Shown: in pieces, positions 42,440-51,121 of the stretch
Numbering within the stretch: the first letter of the stretch is position 1
Layout: the number at the start of each line of letters is the position of its first letter
Program-made: the position numbers and the translations under genes
Source: Microbacterium sp. H83
Lineage (GTDB): Bacteria > Actinomycetota > Actinomycetes > Actinomycetales > Microbacteriaceae
Length of the DNA: 54,577 nucleotides
Direction of reading: 5' to 3'
Assembly: GCF_001650405.1 (NCBI RefSeq)
Contig: NZ_LWCU01000020.1
Span: forward strand, 1-54,577
The notes under the pieces: model-generated
Databases searched by the model: none
What the model saw: only the letters and a program-made list of their open reading frames with translations
What the model was told of the DNA's origin: nothing

Positions 42440-43921
42440 GTGAACACTCCCACCACTCCGCGCGGCTCCCGCGCTGCGGCCGGCCTGCTCGTCGCGGGCA
42501 TCGCCGCACTGACCCTGGCGGCGCCCGCGAGCGCGGCCACGCCCAATCTCGTCGACCCCGATGCCGTCGGATCGCTCACGATCCACAAGTTCGAGGCCCC
42601 CGAGACGCCGACCGCCCTGCCGAACGACGGCACCGAGCAGAACGTCGCCCTGACGCCGCTGCCCGGCGTCGGCTTCACGGTCTACAAGGTCGACACCATC
42701 GATCTCACCTCCAACCAGGGGTGGGTCGAGGCCAATGATCTCGCCGACAGCGCGCCCGACAGCATCGCCGACATCACGGCCGCCGGCTACACGGCCAGCG
42801 CCGTCGGCGGGCAGACGCTGACCGATGCGAACGGCGAGATCGAACTCGCGAACCTCGACCTCGGGCTCTACTTCGTGGTCGAGACCGCGCCGCTGCCCGG
42901 TTCGACCGGCGTCGCTCCGTTCCTGGTGACCGTGCCGCTCACCGACCCGGCGAACGACGACAACTGGCTGTACGACGTGAATGTCTACCCGAAGAACGCC
43001 CTCACCGGCGCGACCAAGACGGTCGAGGACTCCGAGGACGTGAAGATCGGCGACGAGATCGACTTCACGATCACGTCCGACATCCCCAACGTCGCGGTCA
43101 TCGACGGCTACAAGGTCGTCGACACGCTCGACGCCAAGCTCGACTACGTCAGTGCCGCTGTCAGCCTCGTCGACGGTACCCCGCTCGCCGCTACCGACTA
43201 CACGGTCGTGCAGGACGCCGCGACGAACGCCGTGACCGTGGAGTTCACCGCGGCCGGACTCGCCGTGCTCGCCGCGCACAACGGCACCGAGGTGCAGGTC
43301 GTCCTCACGGCCCAGGTCAACGCCGTCGGGGAGATCGCCAACACCGCCGTGCTCTACCCGAACCTGGGCTCGTACACGGTCACTCCGGGCCAGCCCGGCG
43401 GTCCGACGGTCACGCCCGAGGTCGTCACCAAGTGGGGCGACATCACGATCCAGAAGACCGACAAGGCCGGCACGCCGCTCACCGGCGCGGTGTTCTCCGT
43501 CTACCCGACCCAGCAGGACGCGATCGACGGCACCAATGCGATCTCCCTCGCCGGCACCACCGACTTCGCGGTCGCGGCCGACGGCACCGTCACCATCTCC
43601 GGCCTGCGCTACTCCGACTGGGCCGACAACGCGGCTGTCGCACCGGGCGAGGACGGCTACCAGTCGTACTGGCTCGCCGAGACCGTCGCGCCCGACGGAT
43701 TCGAGCTGCTCGCCGCGCCGATCGAGTTCACCGTGACGGCCGCCTCCACCGCCGTCGGCGTCGACCTCCAGGTGGTCAACGTGCCGTCGAACGCGGGCTT
43801 CACGCTGCCGCTGACCGGTGGCACAGGCACGACCCTGTTCCTCGCCGGCGGCGTCCTGCTGCTCGCCGGAGCGCTCCTGCTCGCCGTCCGCAGTCGCCGC
43901 AAGGCCGCCGCGGAGGCGTGA
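42440..43921 (+). CDS. SpaA-type LPXTG major pilin
   Basis: The shaft subunit of a sortase-assembled pilus, 493 residues. The signal peptide ends ASAATPN. The pilin motif is WLYDVNVYPKN with the polymerising Lys185. A central D2-type domain (VKIGDEIDFTITSDIPNVAV onward) and a Cna-B domain with the E-box YWLAETVAPDGF (Glu414) support internal isopeptide bonds. The sorting signal is LPLTG at 456-460 plus a membrane helix and RSRRK. It starts at GTG. A strong hairpin separates it from the sortase gene, fitting high expression of the shaft protein. Confidence 0.94.
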   Translation: MNTPTTPRGSRAAAGLLVAGIAALTLAAPASAATPNLVDPDAVGSLTIHKFEAPETPTALPNDGTEQNVALTPLPGVGFTVYKVDTIDLTSNQGWVEANDLADSAPDSIADITAAGYTASAVGGQTLTDANGEIELANLDLGLYFVVETAPLPGSTGVAPFLVTVPLTDPANDDNWLYDVNVYPKNALTGATKTVEDSEDVKIGDEIDFTITSDIPNVAVIDGYKVVDTLDAKLDYVSAAVSLVDGTPLAATDYTVVQDAATNAVTVEFTAAGLAVLAAHNGTEVQVVLTAQVNAVGEIANTAVLYPNLGSYTVTPGQPGGPTVTPEVVTKWGDITIQKTDKAGTPLTGAVFSVYPTQQDAIDGTNAISLAGTTDFAVAADGTVTISGLRYSDWADNAAVAPGEDGYQSYWLAETVAPDGFELLAAPIEFTVTAASTAVGVDLQVVNVPSNAGFTLPLTGGTGTTLFLAGGVLLLAGALLLAVRSRRKAAAEA

Positions 43922-43930
43922 TCCGAACCG

Positions 43931-43967
43931 ACCGTGCGGGGGAGGGACGTTCCCTTCCCCGCACGGT
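43931..43967 (+). other. strong hairpin between pilin and sortase genes
   Basis: The 17-bp arms 43931-43947 and 43951-43967 are complementary except for one G-T pair. The hairpin starts 10 bases after the pilin stop. With no T run it is more likely a partial terminator or 3' stabiliser that sets a high pilin-to-sortase ratio than a full stop. Confidence 0.7.
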
Positions 43968-44011
43968 CGCGTGGTACATCCGCTCCATCCCCGCATGAGA
44001 AGGCCTCCGGA

Positions 44012-44953
44012 ATGACCCTCACCGACGTCCCCGTTCGCGCCGCCGTCCGGCGCAGCACGCGCTCGCGCGGAACGCGACCCCGCTGGGGCTGGAGCCAGGC
44101 GACGATCATGATCATCGCGACCGTCGGCATCCTCGTCCTCGTGTACCCCACGGCGGCGTCGTGGTTCTCGGCGCGGAGTCATGACACCGAGGTCGACGGA
44201 TACGTGCAGGCGGTCGAGAACACGCCGGATGACGAGCGGGATGCCCTTCTGGCCGAGGCCCGGGGGTACAACGAGAATCTTCCGACCGGACCCCTCCGCG
44301 ATCCCTACGCGCTCGGAGCCGACGGACAGCAGACCGCGGTCGGCGACGGCGCCGCGGCCTACTTCGACACCCTCGTCACCGAGGGCACCGATGCGATGGC
44401 GCGTGTCCGCATCCCTCGGATCGGCGTCGACCTCCCGATCTACCACGGCACGAGCGAAGACACCCTCGCGAAGGGCATCGGCCACCTCTACGGATCCTCG
44501 CTGCCGATCGGCGGACCGGGGACCCATACCGTGCTCACCGGGCACAACGGCTTCGTCCAGGCCACGCTGTTCGACGACATCGACGAGCTCGTCGAGGGCG
44601 ACGTGATCATCGTCACGACTCTGGGTGAGGACCTCTACTACGAAGTCGATCAGATCCAGACGGTGCTGCCGGATGAGACCGAGATGCTTCGGCCGGAACC
44701 CGGCAAGGACTACGTCACCCTGGTCACCTGCACGCCGACGGGAGTGAACACGCACAGGCTGCTCGTCCGCGCCGAGCGCATCGAGGCGCCGACCGACGAG
44801 GCCACGGTCACGGCGATCGCCGACGCGGAGAACCCCGCCGGGTTCCCCTGGTGGGCGCTGCTCGTGGTCGGGGTCCCTGCGCTCACCGCCGTGCTCATCA
44901 CGCCGCGGCGCCGTCGGCGTCGCAGGCGGCGGTCGCGGGCGCGCAGGGCATGA
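44012..44953 (+). CDS. srtC: class C (pilus-polymerising) sortase
   Basis: A 313-residue membrane transpeptidase that cleaves LPxTG and links pilin subunits through the pilin Lys. It has an N-terminal membrane helix (IMIIATVGILVLVYPTAASW), ARVRIPRIGVDLPIYHGTSE, the catalytic His178 in VLTGHNGF, Cys240 in TLVTCTPTGVNTHR and Arg253 in RLLVRAER, and a C-terminal membrane helix with a poly-Arg end. Class C enzymes usually have a lid with DP(W/F/Y); NLPTGPLRDPYALG at about residues 89-102 is the probable lid. It overlaps the next gene by ATGA. Confidence 0.94.
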   Translation: MTLTDVPVRAAVRRSTRSRGTRPRWGWSQATIMIIATVGILVLVYPTAASWFSARSHDTEVDGYVQAVENTPDDERDALLAEARGYNENLPTGPLRDPYALGADGQQTAVGDGAAAYFDTLVTEGTDAMARVRIPRIGVDLPIYHGTSEDTLAKGIGHLYGSSLPIGGPGTHTVLTGHNGFVQATLFDDIDELVEGDVIIVTTLGEDLYYEVDQIQTVLPDETEMLRPEPGKDYVTLVTCTPTGVNTHRLLVRAERIEAPTDEATVTAIADAENPAGFPWWALLVVGVPALTAVLITPRRRRRRRRRSRARRA

Positions 44954-45564
44954 CCGCCGACCTGCGCGGTGCACCGCCGGCGGGAGCCCGGGGCGAGCTC
45001 GCGGCGCCGTCGGCATCGCGGACCTCGCGCTGGCGCCGCCTGCCGGGCCTGCTCGTCGTGAGCCTGACCCTCGTCGGCGTGGGGGCGTCGTTCCTGGTGG
45101 CATCCATCGTCGCGCCGGATGCCGTCGACCGGATCACCGGCGGCATCAAGGTGGCGGCGGCTCAGCAGCTGCGCGAGATCCTCGCGCCGGGTCAGCTCCC
45201 CGAGATCCGGCTCGGCGGCGAGGGCGGCATGCGCGAGCTGGATCGCTGCGACGGCACCTTCACCGAGATGACCAGCTACCGGATCGACGGCGTGCCGCCG
45301 CTGTTCGCCGCGCACAACAACTGCGGAGGCGACGTCATCCTCGGCTGGGAGATCGGGCAGCGCGTCACGGTCGAGGGCTCCGACATCGTGTACGAGGTGG
45401 TCGAGGAGCGGCATACGCCGAAGTGGTCGAACATCGAGGAGCTCGTCGGGATGTCCGGCGAGTTCATGGTGCAGACCTGCTTCTACGGGGAGAACAGGAT
45501 GCGGTTCCTCGCCCTCGCGCCCGCGGACCCCGTGTCCGTCGACGGCCAGGGCAGCTCGGGATGA
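44950..45564 (+). CDS. divergent sortase-like membrane protein
   Basis: A 204-residue protein: one membrane segment (LLVVSLTLVGVGASFLVASI) and an extracytoplasmic domain. Its order of motifs mirrors a sortase: His122 in LFAAHNNCGGDVIL, Cys177 in FMVQTCFYGENRM, and Arg183/Arg185 just after, with a beta-barrel-like GWEIGQRVTVEGSDIVYEVV between. It lacks the TLxTC form and the lid of the neighbouring SrtC. It could be a housekeeping-type anchor enzyme for this pilus or an inactive partner. The start overlaps srtC (ATGA). The family is not one I can name with certainty. Confidence 0.72.
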   Translation: MTADLRGAPPAGARGELAAPSASRTSRWRRLPGLLVVSLTLVGVGASFLVASIVAPDAVDRITGGIKVAAAQQLREILAPGQLPEIRLGGEGGMRELDRCDGTFTEMTSYRIDGVPPLFAAHNNCGGDVILGWEIGQRVTVEGSDIVYEVVEERHTPKWSNIEELVGMSGEFMVQTCFYGENRMRFLALAPADPVSVDGQGSSG

Positions 45565-45606
45565 CGGCGACTCCCCGGCCCGGCTGCGACGTGAGCGTCA
45601 CGATTC

Positions 45607-45621
45607 GACCCCGTAAGGGTC
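45607..45621 (+). other. small hairpin after the pilus operon
   Basis: GACCC (45607-45611), loop CGTAA, GGGTC (45617-45621), followed by TTGTAAGT. It lies in the 263-bp gap between the sortase-like gene and the sigma fusion and may be a weak terminator. A loosely similar GGTCT-GGGTAAG string occurs upstream of the adhesin gene near 39727-39738. The rest of the gap has no gene or clear promoter that I can support. Confidence 0.4.
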
Positions 45622-45827
45622 TTGTAAGTATGGCCCCAGGCCTGAGCGTCGGTTCCCCGCCGACGCCCCGCTCCGCGTGCTCGACCCCTCCCCGGCCGAC
45701 ATCGTGGGCGGAATCGACCCTCATGAGAGTCGGAGGGACGAGGCGCCCCCAACGCCTCGTCCCTGTTCCGGAGCGATCTCAGACGACTCATGAGGTGCCC
45801 GGTACGGAAGCCCCCGCTCGGAGAATC

Positions 45828-47435
45828 ATGACCCCCACGACACCAGTGCCGGACGATGACGTGCAGGCCCTCGATCCGTCGGATGCGGAAGTCATCGAGG
45901 CGGTGCGAGCGGGCGATATCGGCGACTTCGCCCTCCTCTGGCGCCGACACGCGGAATCCGCCCGTCGAGCGGCCCGCGCGATCTCCCCCTCGTCCGATGC
46001 CGACGACCTCGTGAGCGAGGCGTTCGCCTCCATCCTGCGCGTCATGAAGGCCGGTGGCGGGCCGGTCGACGCCTTCCGCCCCTATCTGCTCGCGACGCTG
46101 CGCAACACGGCGGCGCGCTGGGCGCGCACGAGCGGGACGGTGTCGATCGACGTGGTGGCGGAGCGGGAGCTCGCGCCCGCCGACGACCCTCTCGAGCGGA
46201 TATCGGAGCGATCGAGCATCGCCGCGGTCTTCACGACGCTCTCCGCGCGGCATCGCACGCTGCTCTGGTATCTCGAGGTCGAGGGGATGCGGCCGCGGGA
46301 GATCGCGCCGATCCTCGGCATGACGCCGAACGCGGTGTCGGCGCTCGCTGTCCGCGCCAGGGACGGCTTCCGGCGGGCGTGGCTCGAAGCGCACATCCGC
46401 GACCCCTCCCGCCCCGAGGACTGCCGGTGGTTCTGCGAACGCGTCGTCGCTCGGCGGGAGAGATCCGTCCGCAGCGCCGAGGCCCAGCGCTTCGGGGAGC
46501 ACGCAGACGGATGCCAGGGCTGCCGGCTCGTGGCGGCGGAGATCGACACGGTCTCGCAACGGCTGCGATCGATCCTCCCCGCCGCCCTGATCGGCGGGGC
46601 GGCGGCCGCGATCTACCTCGGCGACGAACCGTCGGCCACGGGACTCGCACTCGCCGGCGACCCGTGGCGTCGCGGATATCGCGCCGTCTTCGCCGGGCGA
46701 GCCTCGTCTTCGGACGCCTCGGCGGGCTCGGGGAGTGCGCGGCTGCCGTCGATCCCGGCAGGCGTGACAGCCTTGGCGCTCGTCGCCGCCTCCGCGGCGA
46801 TGGTCACCGGAGCGGTGTTCGTCTCGGGCATCGTCCGACCGCCGACGGTCGAGGCGCGCAGCAGCGACGTCCTGTCGGTCGCGGCGAAGGACGCCCCGGC
46901 CGACGGCTCGACAGGCGGCATCGAGAGCGACGCGGCGGAGCCGCCGGAGATCGGCCTCGAACGGCCTGCACCCGACTCCTTTCCGCCGGAGGCGCAGGAC
47001 CCGGGCACGGCGGTGCGCGACGACGGACGTTCGCCGGATGCCGTTCCGGCCTCCGAGCAGCAGCCGGTCGAGGCTGTCTCCACTCTGCCGGTGCCGATGC
47101 CAGTGCCGATGCCGGTGCCGGTGCCTGTGCCGGCACCGCCGGGCGACGCCCTGGATGTCCTCCAGCCGGACGCCGAGGAGCCGTCGGCGGCGGAGGCGCC
47201 CGGGACGACCGACGCGCTCGAGGCGGCAGGCGACCCCGCGTGCGGCGACGGTCCCGCCGAGAGCGACGGGACGCCCCCATCCGGATCCGCAGGTCGTTCG
47301 GGGGAGGTGCCGCACGGCCTCGCGTGGGGCTGGTCCGGTGGTGCCCCGTCCGACGGTCCGCCGTCTCCGTCCGCGCCGTCCGTGCCTTCGCCCTGCGTCG
47401 TCCCCGATGCCGCCGAGAGCGGGGGAGCGCCGTGA
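45828..47435 (+). CDS. ECF-like sigma factor fused to anti-sigma-like motif, membrane segment and Pro-rich tail
   Basis: A 535-residue multidomain protein. Residues about 20-100 are sigma region 2 (FALLWRRHAESARRAARAIS, SSDADDLVSEAFASILRVMK). About 128-190 is region 4 with its HTH (TLLWYLEVEGMRPREIAP, LGMTPNAVSALAVRARDGF). Cysteines 199 and 203 (CRWFC) and His225-x3-Cys229-x2-Cys232 resemble the zinc anti-sigma signature. A hydrophobic membrane segment lies at about 309-336. The outer part is acidic with a PVPMPVP repeat (421-438) and a Ser/Pro-rich end. It follows the pilus genes, and a paralogue begins at 53476. The plausible role is self-inhibited, surface-sensing transcription control; inferred. 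Confidence 0.85.
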   Translation: MTPTTPVPDDDVQALDPSDAEVIEAVRAGDIGDFALLWRRHAESARRAARAISPSSDADDLVSEAFASILRVMKAGGGPVDAFRPYLLATLRNTAARWARTSGTVSIDVVAERELAPADDPLERISERSSIAAVFTTLSARHRTLLWYLEVEGMRPREIAPILGMTPNAVSALAVRARDGFRRAWLEAHIRDPSRPEDCRWFCERVVARRERSVRSAEAQRFGEHADGCQGCRLVAAEIDTVSQRLRSILPAALIGGAAAAIYLGDEPSATGLALAGDPWRRGYRAVFAGRASSSDASAGSGSARLPSIPAGVTALALVAASAAMVTGAVFVSGIVRPPTVEARSSDVLSVAAKDAPADGSTGGIESDAAEPPEIGLERPAPDSFPPEAQDPGTAVRDDGRSPDAVPASEQQPVEAVSTLPVPMPVPMPVPVPVPAPPGDALDVLQPDAEEPSAAEAPGTTDALEAAGDPACGDGPAESDGTPPSGSAGRSGEVPHGLAWGWSGGAPSDGPPSPSAPSVPSPCVVPDAAESGGAP

Positions 47436-47436
47436 G

Positions 47437-47458
47437 GCGCCGTCGATCCGCACGGCGC
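47437..47458. terminator. terminator between sigma fusion and PucR genes
   Basis: GCGCCGT (47437-47443) and ACGGCGC (47452-47458) are perfect arms with an 8-base loop, immediately after the sigma-fusion stop and before the convergent PucR stop. TT follows on the + side. Confidence 0.6.
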
Positions 47459-47491
47459 TTGACCGCGGACGGCTTCTCGACGGCGACGGCC

Positions 47492-49093
47492 TCAGGGAAG
47501 GCTGCGCGCGCTCACCGCGAGTCGCAACCAGAGCCAGAGCCGCGTATCCGGCGAGTCGAGATCGATCCGGAGCTCGTTGCGCACGACGTCCAGCCGATAG
47601 CGGACGGTGTTCTGATGCACGTGCAGAGCGTCGGCTGTCGCCCTGACGCTGCCGAGGTGGTCGAGATAGGTGCGGATCGTCCGCGCGAGGTCGGTGCCCT
47701 GCGCGGCGTCGTGCTCGGCGAGCACGCTCGCGGCATCCCCGACCGCCGCGTCGAGTCCCTCGATCAGGTCGGACACCTGCAGGATGGCGAGTCGGTCGCG
47801 GATCTCGTCGAACGTCGCGATCCGCGTCGCGCGTCGTGTGTGCCCCTCGAGGGGCGAGCCCATGAGCACCCCTGTCGTCGCCGCGGCCTCGCGATGCGAT
47901 CGGGCGATGCCTGTCACGTCGTAGGCGCGGCTGCCGATGCCCGCGATCAGCGCGGCGTCGGTGCGCACCACCGACTGCGCGAAGGTCTGGGCCCGCGCGG
48001 CGATGGATCCCGGGATGACCGTCACGACCTGAGGGCCGATCACGGCGCTGTGCGAACCGGGGAAGGCCGCGCTGGAGACGCTGATCGCCAGATGCAGCAG
48101 ACGATGGAGACCGCGCACCGCCTCGACCTCGTCGAAGGTGTCGACGCGGAAGCACACGACCGTGCACCCCGCCTCCGGGCGGAGGAGGAGCTGCGACGCG
48201 GCGCTGCGCGCGTGCCGTTCGTCTTCGAGCAGTGTGCGCAGGAGACCCGAGTTCCGCTGAGCCCGGTCGGCCGCATCCTCTCTCGCGCGCAGCAGATGCT
48301 GCGCGACGATCGGCTCCATCTCGGCGAGCAGCAGCTGCGTCCGCGCAGCCAGGGCCGGATCCACCTGGATGACCCAGGTCGATCCCAGCAGCTCGCCCGA
48401 GGCCCGCACCGCCATTCCGACCCGACCGAACTGCTCGGTCCCCGCCTCGGCCGGGAAGTGCAGCGACGACGGGGAGCGCACGAGCGTGCGGTAGTCGGGG
48501 TCGCCCGCGATGGGAACCTCCTCCTGGAGCATCAGGGTCGTGCGGCGGCGGATGTCGTCGATCGGCTGATCGCCGTGCGTCGAGTAGCCCACGACCTGGC
48601 CGCTGGAGTCGACGATGCTCACGGCCCCCTCGGCGAGGGTGGCCAGCGCGTTCGCGAGACCGAAGAGATCACCGAGGCGCACGCCGGTGACGTGGCCCAC
48701 CGAATGGGCGGTGAGGAGCGATCGCAGCACCGTGGCGATGTGCGCCCAGTCCGCGTCCTCATGGCGGAGCACGGGGACCGCGAAGCTCGCGTCGTCCGCA
48801 TCGACGGCGGGGCGCTGCCCGTCGAGTCCACGGATCACCAGGGCGGCGGCGCCGGCGGGTCCGAGGGCGACGGCGAGGTCGCGGGTGTCGGCGTACGCCA
48901 TCCCGGCGGCGAGCACGATGCGGCCCCGGTACTCGGCGAGGGGCACCGCGGGATCGAAGAACTCGACGCCCTCGAACCGGACGGCGTGAGCTCGTGAGTC
49001 CGCGCTGTGGGCGGACAGCAGACCGTCCGCGACGCTCACCGCATCGTGCAATGTCGGCATATCGGAATCTAGGTAGTCATCCGCCGAGGTCAT
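47492..49093 (-). CDS. PucR-family transcriptional regulator
   Basis: A 533-residue regulator. The N-terminal PucR ligand domain (TLHDAVSVADGLLSAHSADS onward; AYADTRDLAVALGPAGAAAL) is followed by a GAF-like middle (SIVDSSGQVVGYST), a GGDEF-like C-terminal segment and an HTH_30 at the end (TADALHVHQNTVRYRLDVVR). Such proteins control purine, amino-acid or amine catabolism. It is divergent from the ABC importer and 2-hydroxyacid dehydrogenase operon and is its likely regulator. Confidence 0.9.
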   Translation of the reverse strand: MTSADDYLDSDMPTLHDAVSVADGLLSAHSADSRAHAVRFEGVEFFDPAVPLAEYRGRIVLAAGMAYADTRDLAVALGPAGAAALVIRGLDGQRPAVDADDASFAVPVLRHEDADWAHIATVLRSLLTAHSVGHVTGVRLGDLFGLANALATLAEGAVSIVDSSGQVVGYSTHGDQPIDDIRRRTTLMLQEEVPIAGDPDYRTLVRSPSSLHFPAEAGTEQFGRVGMAVRASGELLGSTWVIQVDPALAARTQLLLAEMEPIVAQHLLRAREDAADRAQRNSGLLRTLLEDERHARSAASQLLLRPEAGCTVVCFRVDTFDEVEAVRGLHRLLHLAISVSSAAFPGSHSAVIGPQVVTVIPGSIAARAQTFAQSVVRTDAALIAGIGSRAYDVTGIARSHREAAATTGVLMGSPLEGHTRRATRIATFDEIRDRLAILQVSDLIEGLDAAVGDAASVLAEHDAAQGTDLARTIRTYLDHLGSVRATADALHVHQNTVRYRLDVVRNELRIDLDSPDTRLWLWLRLAVSARSLP

Positions 49094-49141
49094 GGATATT
49101 TCTCCATCTAGAGTCGTCTACTGCCATAGGAATGTACATAT

Positions 49142-49152
49142 CGGTTATACCG
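49142..49152. promoter_or_regulatory. small palindrome in the PucR/ABC divergent gap
   Basis: CGGT-TAT-ACCG (49142-49152) is a perfect 4+3+4 palindrome in the AT-richer 172-bp gap, next to TACATA (49134-49139). It is a candidate PucR site, but it is short and unique in the gap. Confidence 0.35.
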
Positions 49153-49265
49153 GTGTCCCGCAAGACTGGAAGAACGAGGGCGACGGGGCATCTCGTGAGG
49201 ATCCGACCATCCGCCGCATTCCGCCTCGATGGAATCAGGCATCGCAGCCTCGACGGGACACTCAC

Positions 49266-50174
49266 ATGAACACCACCAGACACTCACTTCGACGCCGATC
49301 GACGGCACTGATCGCCGCCGCCGGCATCGCGGTCACACTCGCCGGATGCGCGGCATCCGGCGCCGACGGCGGCACCTCGGACGACGGGCCCACGATGCGA
49401 CCGGTCGCCGACGCGGTCGCGCTGCTCCCCGAGGGGATGCAGCAGGGCGGCACGCTGCGCGTGGCGATCCCCACCAACGAGCCCCCGACGCAGTTCTACC
49501 GAGAGGGCACGCAGGACATGACCGGCATCAACCCGGACATCGCCCGACTCATCGCCGGAGCCCTCGGACTCGACCTCGACATCGAGGTGACCACGTTCGA
49601 CACGATCATCCCCGGCATGAGCGCCGGCCGCTACGACCTCACCGTGTCCTCCATGACCCCCACCGAGGAGCGGATGGAGCAGCTGGACTTCGTCGACTAC
49701 GTGCAGATGGGCAGCGCGCTGGCCGTGCCGGTCGGGAACCCGCAGGGAATCGGCTTCGACACGCTGTGCGGGAAGCGGATCGCCGTGCTCAAGGGCTCGT
49801 ACCAGCTCACCGTGAACGTGCCCGACCTCCAGGCCGCATGCGAGGAGGCGGGAGCGGATCCGCTCGACCTCCTGCAGTTCCAGGACACCAGGCAGGCCAT
49901 CTCCGCGCTGCTCAGCGACCGGGCCGACGTCGTGTACGCCGACTCGCCGATCCTCGGGTACGCCGTGAAGCAGGACCCGGATCTCGAGGTGGGCGACGAG
50001 AACGACTTCGCGCCGGTCGCGGTGGGCATCCCGCGCGAGTCGGGCACGCTCGACGCGGTGGCCGCGGCCCTCGAGGCGATCGTCGCCTCGCCGGAGTACG
50101 CGGAGCTCCTCGCCGACTACGGACTCGAGTCGATGGCCATCACCGACGCCCGCGTGAACGTGCCGCAGGGATGA
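49266..50174 (+). CDS. amino-acid-type ABC transporter substrate-binding lipoprotein (family 3)
   Basis: A 302-residue SBP_bac_3 protein. Lipoprotein signal with lipobox LAGC (Cys28) after [20 protein letters not shown]. Ligand-domain motifs are [60 protein letters not shown] and [15 protein letters not shown]. It binds an amino acid or small carboxylate outside the membrane. It overlaps the permease gene by ATGA. Confidence 0.92.
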   Translation: MNTTRHSLRRRSTALIAAAGIAVTLAGCAASGADGGTSDDGPTMRPVADAVALLPEGMQQGGTLRVAIPTNEPPTQFYREGTQDMTGINPDIARLIAGALGLDLDIEVTTFDTIIPGMSAGRYDLTVSSMTPTEERMEQLDFVDYVQMGSALAVPVGNPQGIGFDTLCGKRIAVLKGSYQLTVNVPDLQAACEEAGADPLDLLQFQDTRQAISALLSDRADVVYADSPILGYAVKQDPDLEVGDENDFAPVAVGIPRESGTLDAVAAALEAIVASPEYAELLADYGLESMAITDARVNVPQG

Positions 50175-51121
50175 CCGACATGGACCGCCTCGACATCGGC
50201 ACCGCGACGCCCGGCACCGCCGGCAGCGTCACCGGTCTGCAGCAGACCCTCAGCTCGCTCGAGGTGCACAAGCGCCGCCGCATCGGCATCCTCGTCGGCG
50301 GCGTCCTGGTGAGCGTGCTCGTCGTGTTCCTCCTCATCGACGTCGCGACGAATCCGCGCTTCGGCTGGCCGGTCGTGGGGGCGTACCTCTTCGACCCGCA
50401 GGTGCTGCAGGGCATGCTCCTCACGCTCCTGCTCACGGTCGTCTCGATGACCGCCGGCATCATCCTCGGCGTCGTCCTCGCGATCATGAGGGTGTCGGGC
50501 AATCCGGTCCTCGCGTCGGTGAGCAGCCTCTACGTCTGGTTCTTCCGCGGCACCCCGCTGCTGGTCCAGCTCATCTTCTGGTACAACATCGCCGCGCTCT
50601 ACCCGGTGATCGCCCTGGGCCTGCCGTTCGGCGGACCGAGCATCGTCCTCGGATCCGCGAACGTGCTGATCACCCCGCTCGGAGCCGCCCTCCTCGGGCT
50701 GTCCCTCAACGAGGCCGCGTACATGGCGGAGATCATCCGCAGCGGCATCTCGTCCGTCGACGAGGGACAGCTCGACGCCGGTCGGGCGCTCGGGATGACG
50801 CGGTCGAAGCTGCTCCGCCGGGTCATCCTGCCGCAGGCGATGCGGGTCGTCATCCCGCCGACGGGCAACCAGGTGATCTCGATGCTCAAGGGCACCTCGC
50901 TCGTGAGCGTGCTCGCCATCTCCGACCTCCTCTACGCCGTGCAGTCGATCTACTCGCTGAACTACGAGGTCATCCCGCTCCTGCTCGTGGCGTGCATCTG
51001 GTATCTCGTCATGACCACGGTGCTGAGCGCCGTGCAGTCGCGCCTGGAGGAGCGGTACGGTCGCGGATTCTCCCCGCGACGGACGTCGCGCCTGAAGAAG
51101 TCGAAGGAGCCGGTCTCATGA
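50171..51121 (+). CDS. amino-acid-type ABC transporter permease
   Basis: A 316-residue HisM/GlnP-type permease. After a polar N-terminal extension of about 35 residues come a first helix ([20 protein letters not shown]) and the HisMQ core: [40 protein letters not shown], and the EAA region [20 protein letters not shown] then [20 protein letters not shown]. It probably forms a homodimer, as only one permease gene is present. Confidence 0.92.
   Translation: MTDMDRLDIGTATPGTAGSVTGLQQTLSSLEVHKRRRIGILVGGVLVSVLVVFLLIDVATNPRFGWPVVGAYLFDPQVLQGMLLTLLLTVVSMTAGIILGVVLAIMRVSGNPVLASVSSLYVWFFRGTPLLVQLIFWYNIAALYPVIALGLPFGGPSIVLGSANVLITPLGAALLGLSLNEAAYMAEIIRSGISSVDEGQLDAGRALGMTRSKLLRRVILPQAMRVVIPPTGNQVISMLKGTSLVSVLAISDLLYAVQSIYSLNYEVIPLLLVACIWYLVMTTVLSAVQSRLEERYGRGFSPRRTSRLKKSKEPVS

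Noticed and set aside
39863..45103. Very long minus-strand open frame (about 1,746 codons) antisense to the pilus genes
   Set aside because: It is a high-GC shadow: the protein is Arg/Asp/Val-rich without any domain, while the + strand carries LPXTG proteins and a sortase with all motifs.
47091..47144. Alternating Val/Pro-Met codons as a functional DNA repeat
   Set aside because: It is a low-complexity Pro-rich wall-spanning or linker segment in the sigma-fusion tail; no regulatory meaning is needed.
45483..48167. Minus-strand open frame of about 894 codons opposite the sigma fusion and part of PucR
   Set aside because: No domain, Arg-rich, and it conflicts with two clear genes.
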